Source: an uncultured Oscillospiraceae bacterium (GTDB lineage: Bacteria; Bacillota; Clostridia; Oscillospirales; Oscillospiraceae). Taken from it: a DNA stretch of 64,000 bases. The position numbers and the translations under genes were made by a program. The notes beneath the pieces are model-generated. The model made no database searches. It saw only the letters and a program-made list of their open reading frames with translations, and had not been told where the DNA came from. The stretch spans positions 1 to 64,000 of the forward strand of contig CANPWZ010000003.1 in assembly GCA_947585425.1 (NCBI GenBank), written 5' to 3'. Positions 36,219 to 46,948 of the stretch are shown one piece after another (position 1 is the stretch's first letter; each line of letters starts with the position of its first letter).

Positions 36219-37589
36219 TTACTTGGACCCCATCCCGGCTTTGATCGCCTTCATGGCAATGGCGCACTCCAGCCGCTTTTTCTGCATTTCACAGCCCATA
36301 CGGTTCGGTTTTTTTATGTCGCCGTTGACAAGGAGGTTGGACGCGGAGCAGCCCCCGCTGCAGTAAAATCTGGCCCAGCATTCCCTGCAGTCGGGCCGGG
36401 TGTATACGTTGAGGGACGCGAACCTTCGGGCCAGATCCATGTCGAAGGTGCCGTCGTAAAGACTGCCCAGCCTGTACTCCTCGTTCCCCACGAACTGGTG
36501 ACAGGGGTAGATGTCCCCGTCGGGGGTGACGGCCACGTATTCGCACCCGGCGCCGCAGCCTCGCAGCCGCTTGATGACGCAGGGCCCCTGGGACAGATCC
36601 ACGTTGTAGTGGAAGAAGTTGACGTCGGGCCGCTCCAGCAGCTCCCCCGCCAGCTTCTCATACTCCGCCAGGATGCCGGGCAGGTCCTCCTCACGAAAAG
36701 ACCACTCGTCCTCTGCCGCGCCCACCACAGGCTCCACTGAAATGCTGTGGAAGCCCAGGTCGGCCATGTGCATCACGTCGGCGGCAAAGTCGGGGTTGTG
36801 CCGGGTGAAGGTGCCTCGCAGATAGTAGTCCTTCCCCTCCCCTTCCCGCTGGGCCGCCAGCTTTTTGAACTTGGGGAGGATCACGTCGTAGCTGCCCTTT
36901 CCGTTGACGGTGGGGCGCATGGCGTCGTTGATCTCCTTCCGGCCGTCCAGGGAGAGCACCGCGTTGGACATCACCTCGTTGATGTAGGCGATGTTTTCAT
37001 CGTCCAGCAGCACGCCGTTGGTGGTGATGGTGAAGCGGAAATGCTTATCATGCTTTTCCTCCAGGGAGCGGGCATATTCCACCGTGGCCTTGACGGTGTC
37101 CATTGCCATCAGCGGCTCGCCGCCGAAGAAGTCCACCTCGATGTTCCGGCGGGTCCCGGACCGTTCGATCACAAAATCGATGGCCTTTTTCGCCGTCTCC
37201 GCGTCCATGGTCATCCGTTTGCCGGTGCCGAAGTCGCCGGTGGAGGCAAAGCAGTATTTACACCGCAGATTGCAGTCGTGGGACACATGGAGGCACAGGG
37301 CCTTGATGGGGGCGTCCCGCTGCATGAGCACGGCGGCCTGGGGATCCAGGTAGTTGTCGTCGGAAAAGAGCAGGCCGGTGTCCTGGAGCTCCTTCAGCTC
37401 CGCCCAGGCGCCGTCGATGGCGGCCCGGTCATAGGGCAGCGCGGCATACAGCTCCTCCAGGCACCCGTCGCCCATAGGGCCGTCCAGGCGGGACAGCAGA
37501 TCGTAGGCGGCGGCGTCCAGCACATGGACCGCGCCGCTGTTCACATCCACCGCGATGGGGACGTTGAGGCATTTGAATGTATGTACCAT
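36219..37589 (-). CDS. scfB: Radical SAM thioether maturase of SCIFF peptide
   Basis: A 456-residue radical SAM/SPASM enzyme. The SAM Fe-S motif is Cys106-x3-Cys110-x2-Cys113, and Cys-rich SPASM sites follow (CGAGCEY, YPCHQF, CRECWARFYCSGGC in residues about 345-425). The N-terminal 90 residues resemble the RRE-type peptide-binding region. It installs Cys-to-Thr thioether links in the SCIFF peptide encoded just upstream. Start ATG 37589 with GGAGG 7 nt before; the longer frame is not needed. Confidence 0.95.
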   Translation of the reverse strand: MVHTFKCLNVPIAVDVNSGAVHVLDAAAYDLLSRLDGPMGDGCLEELYAALPYDRAAIDGAWAELKELQDTGLLFSDDNYLDPQAAVLMQRDAPIKALCLHVSHDCNLRCKYCFASTGDFGTGKRMTMDAETAKKAIDFVIERSGTRRNIEVDFFGGEPLMAMDTVKATVEYARSLEEKHDKHFRFTITTNGVLLDDENIAYINEVMSNAVLSLDGRKEINDAMRPTVNGKGSYDVILPKFKKLAAQREGEGKDYYLRGTFTRHNPDFAADVMHMADLGFHSISVEPVVGAAEDEWSFREEDLPGILAEYEKLAGELLERPDVNFFHYNVDLSQGPCVIKRLRGCGAGCEYVAVTPDGDIYPCHQFVGNEEYRLGSLYDGTFDMDLARRFASLNVYTRPDCRECWARFYCSGGCSASNLLVNGDIKKPNRMGCEMQKKRLECAIAMKAIKAGMGSK

Positions 37590-37615
37590 GGGGCATCCTC
37601 CCTGTCGTAAGCATG

Positions 37616-37643
37616 GAAAAAGGGTGGGCAGTAAGCCCACCCT
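37616..37643 (-). terminator. Hairpin between scfA and scfB (partial terminator)
   Basis: Minus strand: AGGGTGGGC / GCCCACCCT followed by TTTTT, placed between the peptide gene and the maturase gene. Partial read-through would make peptide mRNA more abundant than maturase mRNA. Confidence 0.75.
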
Positions 37644-37658
37644 CCTTGTGCCGGTCGA

Positions 37659-37811
37659 TTACTTCCGCTGCTCCTTGTTCTCGCACTTCTGGTTGCCCAC
37701 AGTGCAGGAGGTCTTGCAGGCGGACTGGCAGGAAGTCTGGCACTCGCCGCAGCCGCCGTGGGCTGCGCTCTGCTTCAGAGTGGCGCCGTTCAGGGTCTGG
37801 ATATGGGTCAT
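37659..37811 (-). CDS. scfA: SCIFF ribosomal peptide precursor
   Basis: A 50-residue ribosomally made peptide, beginning MTHIQTLNGATLKQSAAHGG, with six cysteines in the pattern C-x2-C-x3-C-x3-C-x3-C-x6-C. The family is named six cysteines in forty-five residues and is nearly universal in Clostridia. The product is thioether-linked by ScfB; its biological role is unknown. SD GGAGGAG lies 6 nt before ATG 37811. Basic tail NKEQRK. Confidence 0.95.
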   Translation of the reverse strand: MTHIQTLNGATLKQSAAHGGCGECQTSCQSACKTSCTVGNQKCENKEQRK

Positions 37812-37843
37812 GGGGATCTCCTCCGTTTCCTTTGGTTTGCCGT

Positions 37844-37872
37844 ATTATAACACAGCGCGGCGGGAAATTCAA
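37844..37872 (-). promoter_or_regulatory. Promoter of scfA-scfB
   Basis: Minus strand: -35 TTGAAT (37872-37867), 17-bp spacer, -10 TATAAT (37849-37844). Confidence 0.75.
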
Positions 37873-38012
37873 TACCGTAACCCTCTTTTTTTGCGGTTTT
37901 TCTGAAATGTCGGTCCCTGTCGCCGCGGTCGGGAACGCTGTCACACATCCCACGCGGTGCATATGCTGGACTGACAGGAAATCTGTCAATCCAACCAAGG
38001 AGGGGATCTCCC

Positions 38013-38474
38013 TTGTATTCCGACAACGGAACCACACCCCGCCCCTGCCCCGACGCGAACGGCCTGATGCCGTCCTGCGCGCCGCTGGCGGTGCCATATG
38101 TGCCCTTCCAGCAGGAGGGGAGCCAGAAATACGACCAGGCCGAGGCCCTGGCCAACGGCACGCTGTTTCCCGGCCTGAACCTGCCCTTCCACGTGAAGGT
38201 CAAAGGAGGCGACCTGCCCCGGACCGCCTCCGCCGAGCTGCAGGCGCTCCAGTTCGTCCTGGTAGAGCTGGGCCTGTACCTGGACACCCACCAGGATGAC
38301 CAGGAGGCGTTCCAACTGTTCCAGAAGTACGCCGCCCTGGCCGAGGAGGGCAAGCGCCGCTATGAGGCCATGTACGGCCCCCTGACCCAGAAGGCCGCCG
38401 CCAAGGACGCCACCTATCAGTGGCTCAACGACCCGTGGCCCTGGGAGTACGACCAGAAAGGAGCGGGCAAATAA
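38013..38474 (+). CDS. cotJA-cotJB: Spore coat protein CotJA-CotJB fusion
   Basis: A 153-residue protein in which two normally separate coat proteins are joined. Residues about 18-57 are CotJA-like (LAVPYVPFQ, ALANGTLFPGLNLPF). Residues about 70-150 are CotJB-like (ELQALQFVLVELGLYLDTHQ, LNDPWPWEY). In Bacillus the cotJ operon makes inner coat proteins from sigma-E. The start is TTG at 38013 with AAGGAGG 9 nt before. Its stop overlaps the cotJC ATG (TAATG). Confidence 0.88.
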   Translation: MYSDNGTTPRPCPDANGLMPSCAPLAVPYVPFQQEGSQKYDQAEALANGTLFPGLNLPFHVKVKGGDLPRTASAELQALQFVLVELGLYLDTHQDDQEAFQLFQKYAALAEEGKRRYEAMYGPLTQKAAAKDATYQWLNDPWPWEYDQKGAGK

Positions 38475-39073
38475 TGTTTGTCTATGAGAAAAAGCTGCAA
38501 TACCCGGTGAAGATCAAGAACACCAACCCAAAGCTGGCCAGCGTCATCATCAGCCAGTATGGCGGGCCCGACGGCGAGCTGGGCGCCTCCCTGCGGTATC
38601 TGTCCCAGCGGTACGCCATGCCCTATCCCGAGCTGAAGGGCCTGCTCACCGACATCGGCACCGAGGAGCTTGGCCACCTGGAGATGATCGGCGCCATCGT
38701 CCATCAGCTCACCCGCAGCCTCACCGACGACCAGATCAGGGCCGCCGGGTTCGACACCTATTTCGTGGACCGCACCACCGGTGTCTACCCCACCGCCGCC
38801 TCCGGCTTCCCATACAGCGCCGCCTCCATGGCCGTCAAGGGTGACGTCATCGCCGACCTGACCGAGGACATGGCCGCCGAGCAGAAGGCCCGCGTCACCT
38901 ACGACAATATCCTCCGCCTGTCCGACGACCCGGACGTGAACGACGTGATCCGCTTCCTCCGGGAGCGGGAGGTGGTCCACTTCCAGCGCTTCGGCGAGGC
39001 CGTGCGCCTGGCCAAGGACAAGATGGACCAGAAAAACGTCTACTATATCAACCCCGCCTTCGACAAAGCGTAA
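38474..39073 (+). CDS. cotJC: Spore coat protein CotJC, manganese-catalase family
   Basis: A 199-residue four-helix protein of the manganese catalase family. Metal ligands are expected from TEELGHLEM (about 56-64), MAAEQKARVTY (about 135-145) and REREVVHFQRF (about 162-172). Residues fit a Mn/Mn centre; activity in the coat is plausible but unproven. Coupled to the CotJA-JB gene; a hairpin terminator follows. Confidence 0.92.
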   Translation: MFVYEKKLQYPVKIKNTNPKLASVIISQYGGPDGELGASLRYLSQRYAMPYPELKGLLTDIGTEELGHLEMIGAIVHQLTRSLTDDQIRAAGFDTYFVDRTTGVYPTAASGFPYSAASMAVKGDVIADLTEDMAAEQKARVTYDNILRLSDDPDVNDVIRFLREREVVHFQRFGEAVRLAKDKMDQKNVYYINPAFDKA

Positions 39074-39085
39074 AGAGGGCAGAAC

Positions 39086-39113
39086 GAAGCCCCCGGCGAC
39101 AGCCGGGGGCTTC
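39086..39113. terminator. Hairpin between cotJC and rubrerythrin
   Basis: A 12-bp stem GAAGCCCCCGGC / GCCGGGGGCTTC with GACA loop. The T-tract is short on both strands, but its convergent position supports a terminator. Confidence 0.65.
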
Positions 39114-39123
39114 CATGTACCGA

Positions 39124-39663
39124 TCAGTAGTTCTCCGCGTGGACCTCGAAATAGCTCTGGGGGTGGTTGCAGGTGGGGCAGACCTCGGGGGCCTTCTCCC
39201 CCACCACGATGTGGCCGCAGTTGCGGCACTCCCACACCTTGACCTCGCTCTTGGCAAAGACCTCCTGGGCCTCCACATTGTGGAGCAGGGCGCGGTAACG
39301 CTCCTCATGGTGCCGCTCGATCTCGGCCACCAGGCGGAACTTGGCGGCCAGTTCGTGGAAACCCTCCTCGTCGGCGGTCTTGGCAAAGCCGGCGTACATA
39401 TCGGTCCACTCGTAGTTCTCACCGTTGGCCGCGGCGGCCAGATTCTCGGCGGTGCCGCCGATGCCCTCCAGCTCCTTGAACCACAGCTTGGCGTGTTCCT
39501 TCTCGTTGTCGGCGGTCTTGAGGAACAGGGCCGCGATCTGCTCGAAGCCCTCCTTCTTGGCCTTGGAGGCGAAATAGGTATACTTGTTGCGGGCCTGGGA
39601 CTCGCCGGCAAAGGCGGCCTCCAGGTTCTTCTCGGTCTGGGTCCCGGCGTACTTGTTGGCCAT
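39124..39663 (-). CDS. rbr: Rubrerythrin
   Basis: A 179-residue non-haem iron peroxidase that removes H2O2 in anaerobes. The di-iron helices include [18 protein letters not shown] (11-28) and [10 protein letters not shown] (about 114-123). The C-terminal rubredoxin-like site uses CRNCG and CPTC (about 144-147 and 162-165). SD AGGAGG 8 nt before ATG 39663. It lies 23 bp after the PerR-like gene, probably one operon. Confidence 0.95.
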   Translation of the reverse strand: MANKYAGTQTEKNLEAAFAGESQARNKYTYFASKAKKEGFEQIAALFLKTADNEKEHAKLWFKELEGIGGTAENLAAAANGENYEWTDMYAGFAKTADEEGFHELAAKFRLVAEIERHHEERYRALLHNVEAQEVFAKSEVKVWECRNCGHIVVGEKAPEVCPTCNHPQSYFEVHAENY

Positions 39664-39686
39664 GAGATGATCCTCCTTCATTGAAT

Positions 39687-40088
39687 TTATTGTTCGAACC
39701 GCTCCGCCCTTTTCCGGCAGGCGGGGCAAAGTCCTTCAAAGATGGTCTGGTGGCAGCGGACGTCGAAGCCGGTCTCCTCCGCCACCCGCCTGTCGTCCTC
39801 CCGCTGATAGGGCAGCGGCGCGTCCACCACGGCGCCGCAGGACAGGCAGTACAGGTGATAGTGGGGCTCGGGGCGGAGGTCGTACCGGTCTGCCGAGGGG
39901 GCCTCCACATGGGCGATCTCCCCGCTCTCCGCCAGGATGTTCAGGTTGCGGTAGACGGTGCCCCGGCTGACCCTCGGGTCCTGCCGCCGCACGTCAAGAT
40001 AGATCTCGTCGGCGCTGGGGTGATCCATCCGGGCCCGCACCGCCTCCAGCACCAGCTGGCGCTGCCGGGTGTTCCGGGTCTGCCTCAT
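39687..40088 (-). CDS. perR: Fur/PerR-family peroxide-responsive repressor
   Basis: A 133-residue Fur-family repressor. HTH region [19 protein letters not shown] (about 41-59), metal ligands [10 protein letters not shown] (about 76-85) and the structural zinc CPAC (about 121-124). Operon with rubrerythrin suggests PerR rather than Fur. Start ATG 40088 has GGAGG 7 nt before. It probably represses its own operon. Confidence 0.88.
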   Translation of the reverse strand: MRQTRNTRQRQLVLEAVRARMDHPSADEIYLDVRRQDPRVSRGTVYRNLNILAESGEIAHVEAPSADRYDLRPEPHYHLYCLSCGAVVDAPLPYQREDDRRVAEETGFDVRCHQTIFEGLCPACRKRAERFEQ

Positions 40089-40124
40089 TCCGCTCCCTCC
40101 TGTCACTTATTGAGATTTAATCCT

Positions 40125-40153
40125 ATTATGCCGGATTTTCGCCCGGTTGTCAA
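40125..40153 (-). promoter_or_regulatory. Consensus promoter of perR-rbr
   Basis: Minus strand: -35 TTGACA (40153-40148), 17-bp spacer, -10 CATAAT (40130-40125). The AT-rich stretch just downstream (40106-40122) is a weak match to a PerR box. Confidence 0.75.
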
Positions 40154-40209
40154 GCCCTTTGTTCCCCCGATCATAGCCAAGAAGATGTGAACGAACCATA
40201 GAGAAATCA

Positions 40210-40238
40210 TTGACAAACTGTGAAGAAGGGACTATACT
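40210..40238 (+). promoter_or_regulatory. Consensus promoter of AtoE-like transporter
   Basis: -35 TTGACA (40210-40215), 17-bp spacer, -10 TATACT (40233-40238). Confidence 0.75.
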
Positions 40239-40303
40239 GTGAAGCGTTGATGAGCCGCCCCCCCGCGGGCGCTCAAATATGTTAGGAAAGAGAGGAATTT
40301 CGA

Positions 40304-41671
40304 ATGAAGAAATTTTCCAACGCATGCGTTCGGATCATGAATCGTTGGCTGCCGGATCCCTTCCTGTTCGCCATCATCCTGACCATCGTGGTGTTTGTGG
40401 CCGGGTGCCTCGCCACCTGGCAGAACCCGTGGGATATGGTGTGGGCCTGGGCCGGCAAGGGCGTCACCTCCGAACCCGGCGGTATGTGGAACCTGCTGGC
40501 CTTCTCCATGCAGATGGCCCTGGTGCTGGTGCTTGGCTCCGCCTTCGCCTCCGCTCCCATCATCAAGAGGATCCTGGGCGCCATCGCGAATCTGGCCAAG
40601 AACAAGCTGTCCGGCATCGTGGTCGTCACCATGGTGTCCACCATCTGCTGCTGGCTGAACTGGGGCTTCGGCCTGATCGTGGGCGCCCTGCTGGCCAAGG
40701 AAGTGGCCCGCCGCGTCAAGGACATCGACTATCCCCTGCTGATCGCCTCCGCCTACTCCGGCTTTGTGGTGTGGCACGCCGGCCTGTCCGGCTCCATCCC
40801 CCTGACCATCACCAACGGCTATAAGATCGGCGATGTGGTCTATCAGGCCGACCTGACCGCCTCCGTCTTCCATCCCATGAACATCATCATGTGCCTGGTG
40901 ATCCTGGTGGGCATGCCTTTCATCAACTACGCCATGCACCCCGACAAGGATCACACCATCACGGTGAACCCCGCCGTGCTGGAGGACGAGAAAGAGCGTA
41001 CTTACGAGATCAAGACCCCCGCTGATAAGATCGAGCACAGCAAGATCTTGCTGGCCCTGACCATCATCATGGGCGTCGTCTACATCGTCCGCTTCTTCAT
41101 CGACCCGAAGTTCGGCCCCGCCAAGCTGGACCTGAACGTGGTCAACGCCATCTTCCTGTTCCTGGGCCTGCTGGCCCACGGCGACCTCCGCCGCTATGTG
41201 GACGCCATCGGCGACGCCGCCGGCGGCGCGGCCGGCGTGCTGCTGCAGTTCCCCTTCTATGCCGGCATCATGGGCATCATGACCGCCGCCAACGCCAATG
41301 GCGACTCTCTGGCCTCCATCATCTCCGACTTCTTCGTGGGGATCTCCAACAACGTCACCTTCCCCGTGTGGACCTTCCTCTCCGCCGGTATCATCAACTT
41401 CTTCGTGCCCTCCGGCGGCGGCCAGTGGGCGGTCCAGGGCCCCATCGTCATGCCCGCGGCCGCGCGGCTGAGCGTGGAGGCCGGACGTGCCGGTATGGCC
41501 ATCGCCTGGGGCGACCAATGGACCAACATGATCCAGCCGTTCTGGGCTCTGCCCGCGCTGGGCGTGGCCGGCCTGTCCGCCAAGGACATCATGGGCTACC
41601 TGGTCACCATCCTGATCTTTACCGGAGTCGTAGCCATCCTGGGCTTCCTGGCCTGGGGCCTGTTCTTCTAA
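40304..41671 (+). CDS. atoE: Short-chain fatty acid transporter, AtoE family
   Basis: A 455-residue membrane protein with about 11 hydrophobic segments, matching the AtoE (TIGR00366) family. Conserved patches include WNLLAFSMQM (about 62-71), WLNWGFGLIVGA (about 117-128), NFFVPSGGGQWAVQGP (about 366-381) and GDQWTNMIQPFWALP (about 405-419). It probably carries acetate, butyrate or acetoacetate. Monocistronic with its own promoter and terminator. In a fermenting gut organism it may export product. Confidence 0.9.
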   Translation: MKKFSNACVRIMNRWLPDPFLFAIILTIVVFVAGCLATWQNPWDMVWAWAGKGVTSEPGGMWNLLAFSMQMALVLVLGSAFASAPIIKRILGAIANLAKNKLSGIVVVTMVSTICCWLNWGFGLIVGALLAKEVARRVKDIDYPLLIASAYSGFVVWHAGLSGSIPLTITNGYKIGDVVYQADLTASVFHPMNIIMCLVILVGMPFINYAMHPDKDHTITVNPAVLEDEKERTYEIKTPADKIEHSKILLALTIIMGVVYIVRFFIDPKFGPAKLDLNVVNAIFLFLGLLAHGDLRRYVDAIGDAAGGAAGVLLQFPFYAGIMGIMTAANANGDSLASIISDFFVGISNNVTFPVWTFLSAGIINFFVPSGGGQWAVQGPIVMPAAARLSVEAGRAGMAIAWGDQWTNMIQPFWALPALGVAGLSAKDIMGYLVTILIFTGVVAILGFLAWGLFF

Positions 41672-41690
41672 ACAGTTCCCATTCCGACGC

Positions 41691-41728
41691 AAAGAGGACC
41701 CGTTCCGTTTGGAACGGGTCCTCTTTTT
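41691..41728 (+). terminator. Terminator of AtoE-like gene
   Basis: A perfect 16-bp stem with GTTT loop and TTTTT tail (also A-run on the other exit). Confidence 0.9.
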
Positions 41729-41766
41729 GCCGTTTTGGAACAGTATGCTCCCCCTGACGGATGATT

Positions 41767-42939
41767 TCAATCGTTCAAAATGCCGCCGGCGGCGATGGAG
41801 GCCACCGCCTCCTTCAGCTTCTCCGGGGGAAGCACCAAAGCGAAGCGGACGTGGCCCTCCCCCAAGGGGCCAAAGGCGGAGCCGGGGGTGCAGAGCACGC
41901 CGGTGCGCTCCAGCAACTCAAAGCAGAAGTCAACGGAGTTGTGGTATCCCTCGGGCAGCGGGGCCCAGACGAACATGCTGCCCTGGCTGTCGGGCACGTC
42001 CCAGCCGATGGACCGCAGGCCGCCGCAGAGGGCGTCCCGGCGGGCCTGATACTGCCGCCGCTGGCGCTCCACACAGTCCTGGGGGCCGTTGAGGGCGGCC
42101 ACCGCCGCGTACTGGGTGGGTAAGTAGCTGCCGTAGTCGATCTGGGAGCGGAGCCGCCTGAGGGCACTGACGATCTCACGGTTGCCCAGCAGGAAGGACA
42201 CCCTCGCACCGGTGAGGTCATAGGTCTTGGACAGGGAGTTGAACTCCACCCCCACCTCTTTGGCCCCCTCGAAGCTGAGGAAGGACTTGCCCACCCGGCC
42301 GTCGTAGACGATCTCGGAGTAGGCGTTGTCGTGGATGACGATGATCTCATACTTTTTGGCAAAGCGGATGAGCGCCTCATAAAAGCTGTCCGGCGCGGTC
42401 ACGCACACCGGGTTGGCGGGATAGGACACCACCATGGCCTTGGCCCGGCGGGCCAGATCGGGGTCGATGCCGTCCAGGTCGGGCAGATAGCCGTTCTCCT
42501 TCAGCAGCGGATAATGGACGCAGTTTGCCCCGCACAGCATGGGTCCGATCTCGAAGATGGGATAGCCGGGGTCGGGCACCAGCACCACGTCGCCGGGGTC
42601 GCAGATGGCCCAGCCGATGTGGGCGATCCCCTCCTGGGAGCCATAGACCTCCGTGAACTCGTCGGGGGCCAGCTCCACGCCGTAGCGCCGCCTGTACCAG
42701 TTCTGCACTGCCTCCACCAGCTCAGGGATCTCCCCCAGGGAGTAGCGGATGTTCTCCGGCACGGAGGCCGCCTTTACCAGGGCCTCCACCACATGGGGCT
42801 CCGGCAGGAAGTCTGGGGTGCCGATGGACAGATTGTACACCGGCTTCCCCTCCGCCAGCCGCTCGTTTTTCTTCTCATCCAGCACGTTGAAGATGCCCGG
42901 CTGGAAGCCGTCCATCCGTTTCGCCAGTTTGATCTCCAT
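41767..42939 (-). CDS. Class I/II aminotransferase (LL-diaminopimelate aminotransferase-like)
   Basis: A 390-residue fold-type I PLP enzyme. NLSIGTPDFLPEP (about 36-48), SYPANPVCVTAP (about 172-183) and the PLP-lysine motif SKTYDLTGAR (Lys near 234) are seen. The pattern is nearest the DapL/MTH52-like group, but alanine or aspartate transaminases of similar sequence exist. Last gene of the long minus-strand run starting at murD. Confidence 0.8.
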   Translation of the reverse strand: MEIKLAKRMDGFQPGIFNVLDEKKNERLAEGKPVYNLSIGTPDFLPEPHVVEALVKAASVPENIRYSLGEIPELVEAVQNWYRRRYGVELAPDEFTEVYGSQEGIAHIGWAICDPGDVVLVPDPGYPIFEIGPMLCGANCVHYPLLKENGYLPDLDGIDPDLARRAKAMVVSYPANPVCVTAPDSFYEALIRFAKKYEIIVIHDNAYSEIVYDGRVGKSFLSFEGAKEVGVEFNSLSKTYDLTGARVSFLLGNREIVSALRRLRSQIDYGSYLPTQYAAVAALNGPQDCVERQRRQYQARRDALCGGLRSIGWDVPDSQGSMFVWAPLPEGYHNSVDFCFELLERTGVLCTPGSAFGPLGEGHVRFALVLPPEKLKEAVASIAAGGILND

Positions 42940-42951
42940 GGAACTCGCCTC

Positions 42952-45645
<2,694 letters not shown>

Positions 45646-45649
<4 letters not shown>

Positions 45650-45677
45650 ATCCTCACCCCCTCGGGTGAGGATATGC
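45646..45677 (-). promoter_or_regulatory. Perfect hairpin enclosing yunB start codon
   Basis: 14-bp stem (45677-45664 with 45659-45646, minus strand) and loop GAGG. The start codon ATG (45649-45647) is paired in the 3' arm; the loop GAGG, spaced 10 nt from ATG, may be the SD. Confidence 0.65.
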
Positions 45678-45692
45678 CCGGGAACGCTTGGC

Positions 45693-46943
45693 CTATTCGC
45701 CTTTCAGCAGCTCGTCGGCGGCCAGCATGAGCCCCGCCTTGCCGGACTCGTAGGTCAGCCCGCCCTGGAGGTACACGGTGTAAGGCTCCCGCATGGGGGC
45801 GTCGGCGGAAAGTTCGATGGAGGCCCCCTGGATAAAGGCGCCGGCGGCCATGATGACAGGGCAGTCATATCCCGGCATGTCCCAGGGCTCCGGGGTCACA
45901 TAGGAGTCCACCGGCGCGCCGGACTGGATGCCCTTGCAGAACCGCTTGACCCGCTCCGGGTCTTTCAGGTGGATCATCTGGATGATGTCGTGGCGGACGG
46001 CGTCGGACCGGGGTTCCGTCTCAAAGCCCAGCAGCTCCATGAGCTTCGCGCCGAACACGGCGGTTTTCAGCGCCTGGGCCACGGTATGGGGGGCCAGGAA
46101 CAGGCCCTGGTACAGCAGTCGGTTGTTCCCCAGGGTAGAGCCGCACTCCCGGCCGATGCCGGGGCAGGTCAGGCGCATAGCGGCCCCCTCCACCAAATCG
46201 TGCCGCCCGGCGATGTACGCCCCCGTGGGGGCCAGCCCGCCGCCGGGGTTCTTGATGAGGGAGCCCACCACCAGGTCGGCCCCCACATGGGTGGGCTCCA
46301 GGGTCTCCACGAATTCACCGTAGCAGTTGTCCACCAGGATGGCGGCGTGAGGATTGTGTTTCCGCACCACGGCGCACAGCTCGCCGATCTCCGCCACCGA
46401 CAAGGACGCACGGGTGGCGTAGCCCTTGGAGCGCTGGATCAGCACCGCCTTCACCCTGGGATCGGACACGGCGGCCGCCAGCCCCTCTTTGTCGGGGGCG
46501 TTGTCCTTCAGCTCCACCTGGCGGTACTCCACGCCGTAATCTTTCAGGGAGCCGTGGCCCTTGTCCACCGCGCCCACCACGCCCAGAAGCGTGTCATAGG
46601 GCGCGCCTACGGCGGAAACCAATACGTCCCCGGCCTTCAGCACCCCGAACAGGGCGCAGGTGATGGCGTGGGTGCCGTTGACGAACTGGATGCGCACCAG
46701 GGCGTCCTCCGTGCCGAACAGGTCGGCGTAGATCTCATCCAGCTTGTCCCGGCCCAGATCGTCGTACCCATAGCCGGTAGTGCCGGCGAAATAGCTCTCC
46801 GCCACCCGGTGCTTTTGAAAGGCGGCCAGCACCCGGCCGGTGTTTTCCCCGGAAACGGCGTCGATGCGGGCGAACTGTTCCGCGAGCTCCTCCTCCGCCC
46901 GGGCGGCCAGTGCCCTGATCTGCTCGCTTATCTGTAAAGGCAT
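45693..46943 (-). CDS. Methionine gamma-lyase-family / aluminium-resistance protein (YnbB-like)
   Basis: A 416-residue PLP protein of the Alum_res (YnbB) family. The PLP-lysine region is GSLIKNPGGGLAPTGAYIAG (about 224-243), with VNGTHAI (about 88-94) near the cofactor. Sometimes named methionine gamma-lyase-like, but the substrate is not established. An ATG at 46955 overlaps the upstream stop; ATG 46943 is an alternative with 12-nt SD spacing and was chosen. It follows the M42 peptidases. Confidence 0.82.
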   Translation of the reverse strand: MPLQISEQIRALAARAEEELAEQFARIDAVSGENTGRVLAAFQKHRVAESYFAGTTGYGYDDLGRDKLDEIYADLFGTEDALVRIQFVNGTHAITCALFGVLKAGDVLVSAVGAPYDTLLGVVGAVDKGHGSLKDYGVEYRQVELKDNAPDKEGLAAAVSDPRVKAVLIQRSKGYATRASLSVAEIGELCAVVRKHNPHAAILVDNCYGEFVETLEPTHVGADLVVGSLIKNPGGGLAPTGAYIAGRHDLVEGAAMRLTCPGIGRECGSTLGNNRLLYQGLFLAPHTVAQALKTAVFGAKLMELLGFETEPRSDAVRHDIIQMIHLKDPERVKRFCKGIQSGAPVDSYVTPEPWDMPGYDCPVIMAAGAFIQGASIELSADAPMREPYTVYLQGGLTYESGKAGLMLAADELLKGE

Positions 46944-46948
46944 TTTAT

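Noticed and set aside
37939-37967. Sigma-E promoter of cotJ
   Set aside because: A CATATGCT -10 is present but the -35 region has no ATATT-like box at the right distance.
40106-40122. PerR box at the perR-rbr promoter
   Set aside because: Only about half of the consensus positions match; mentioned but not called as a feature.
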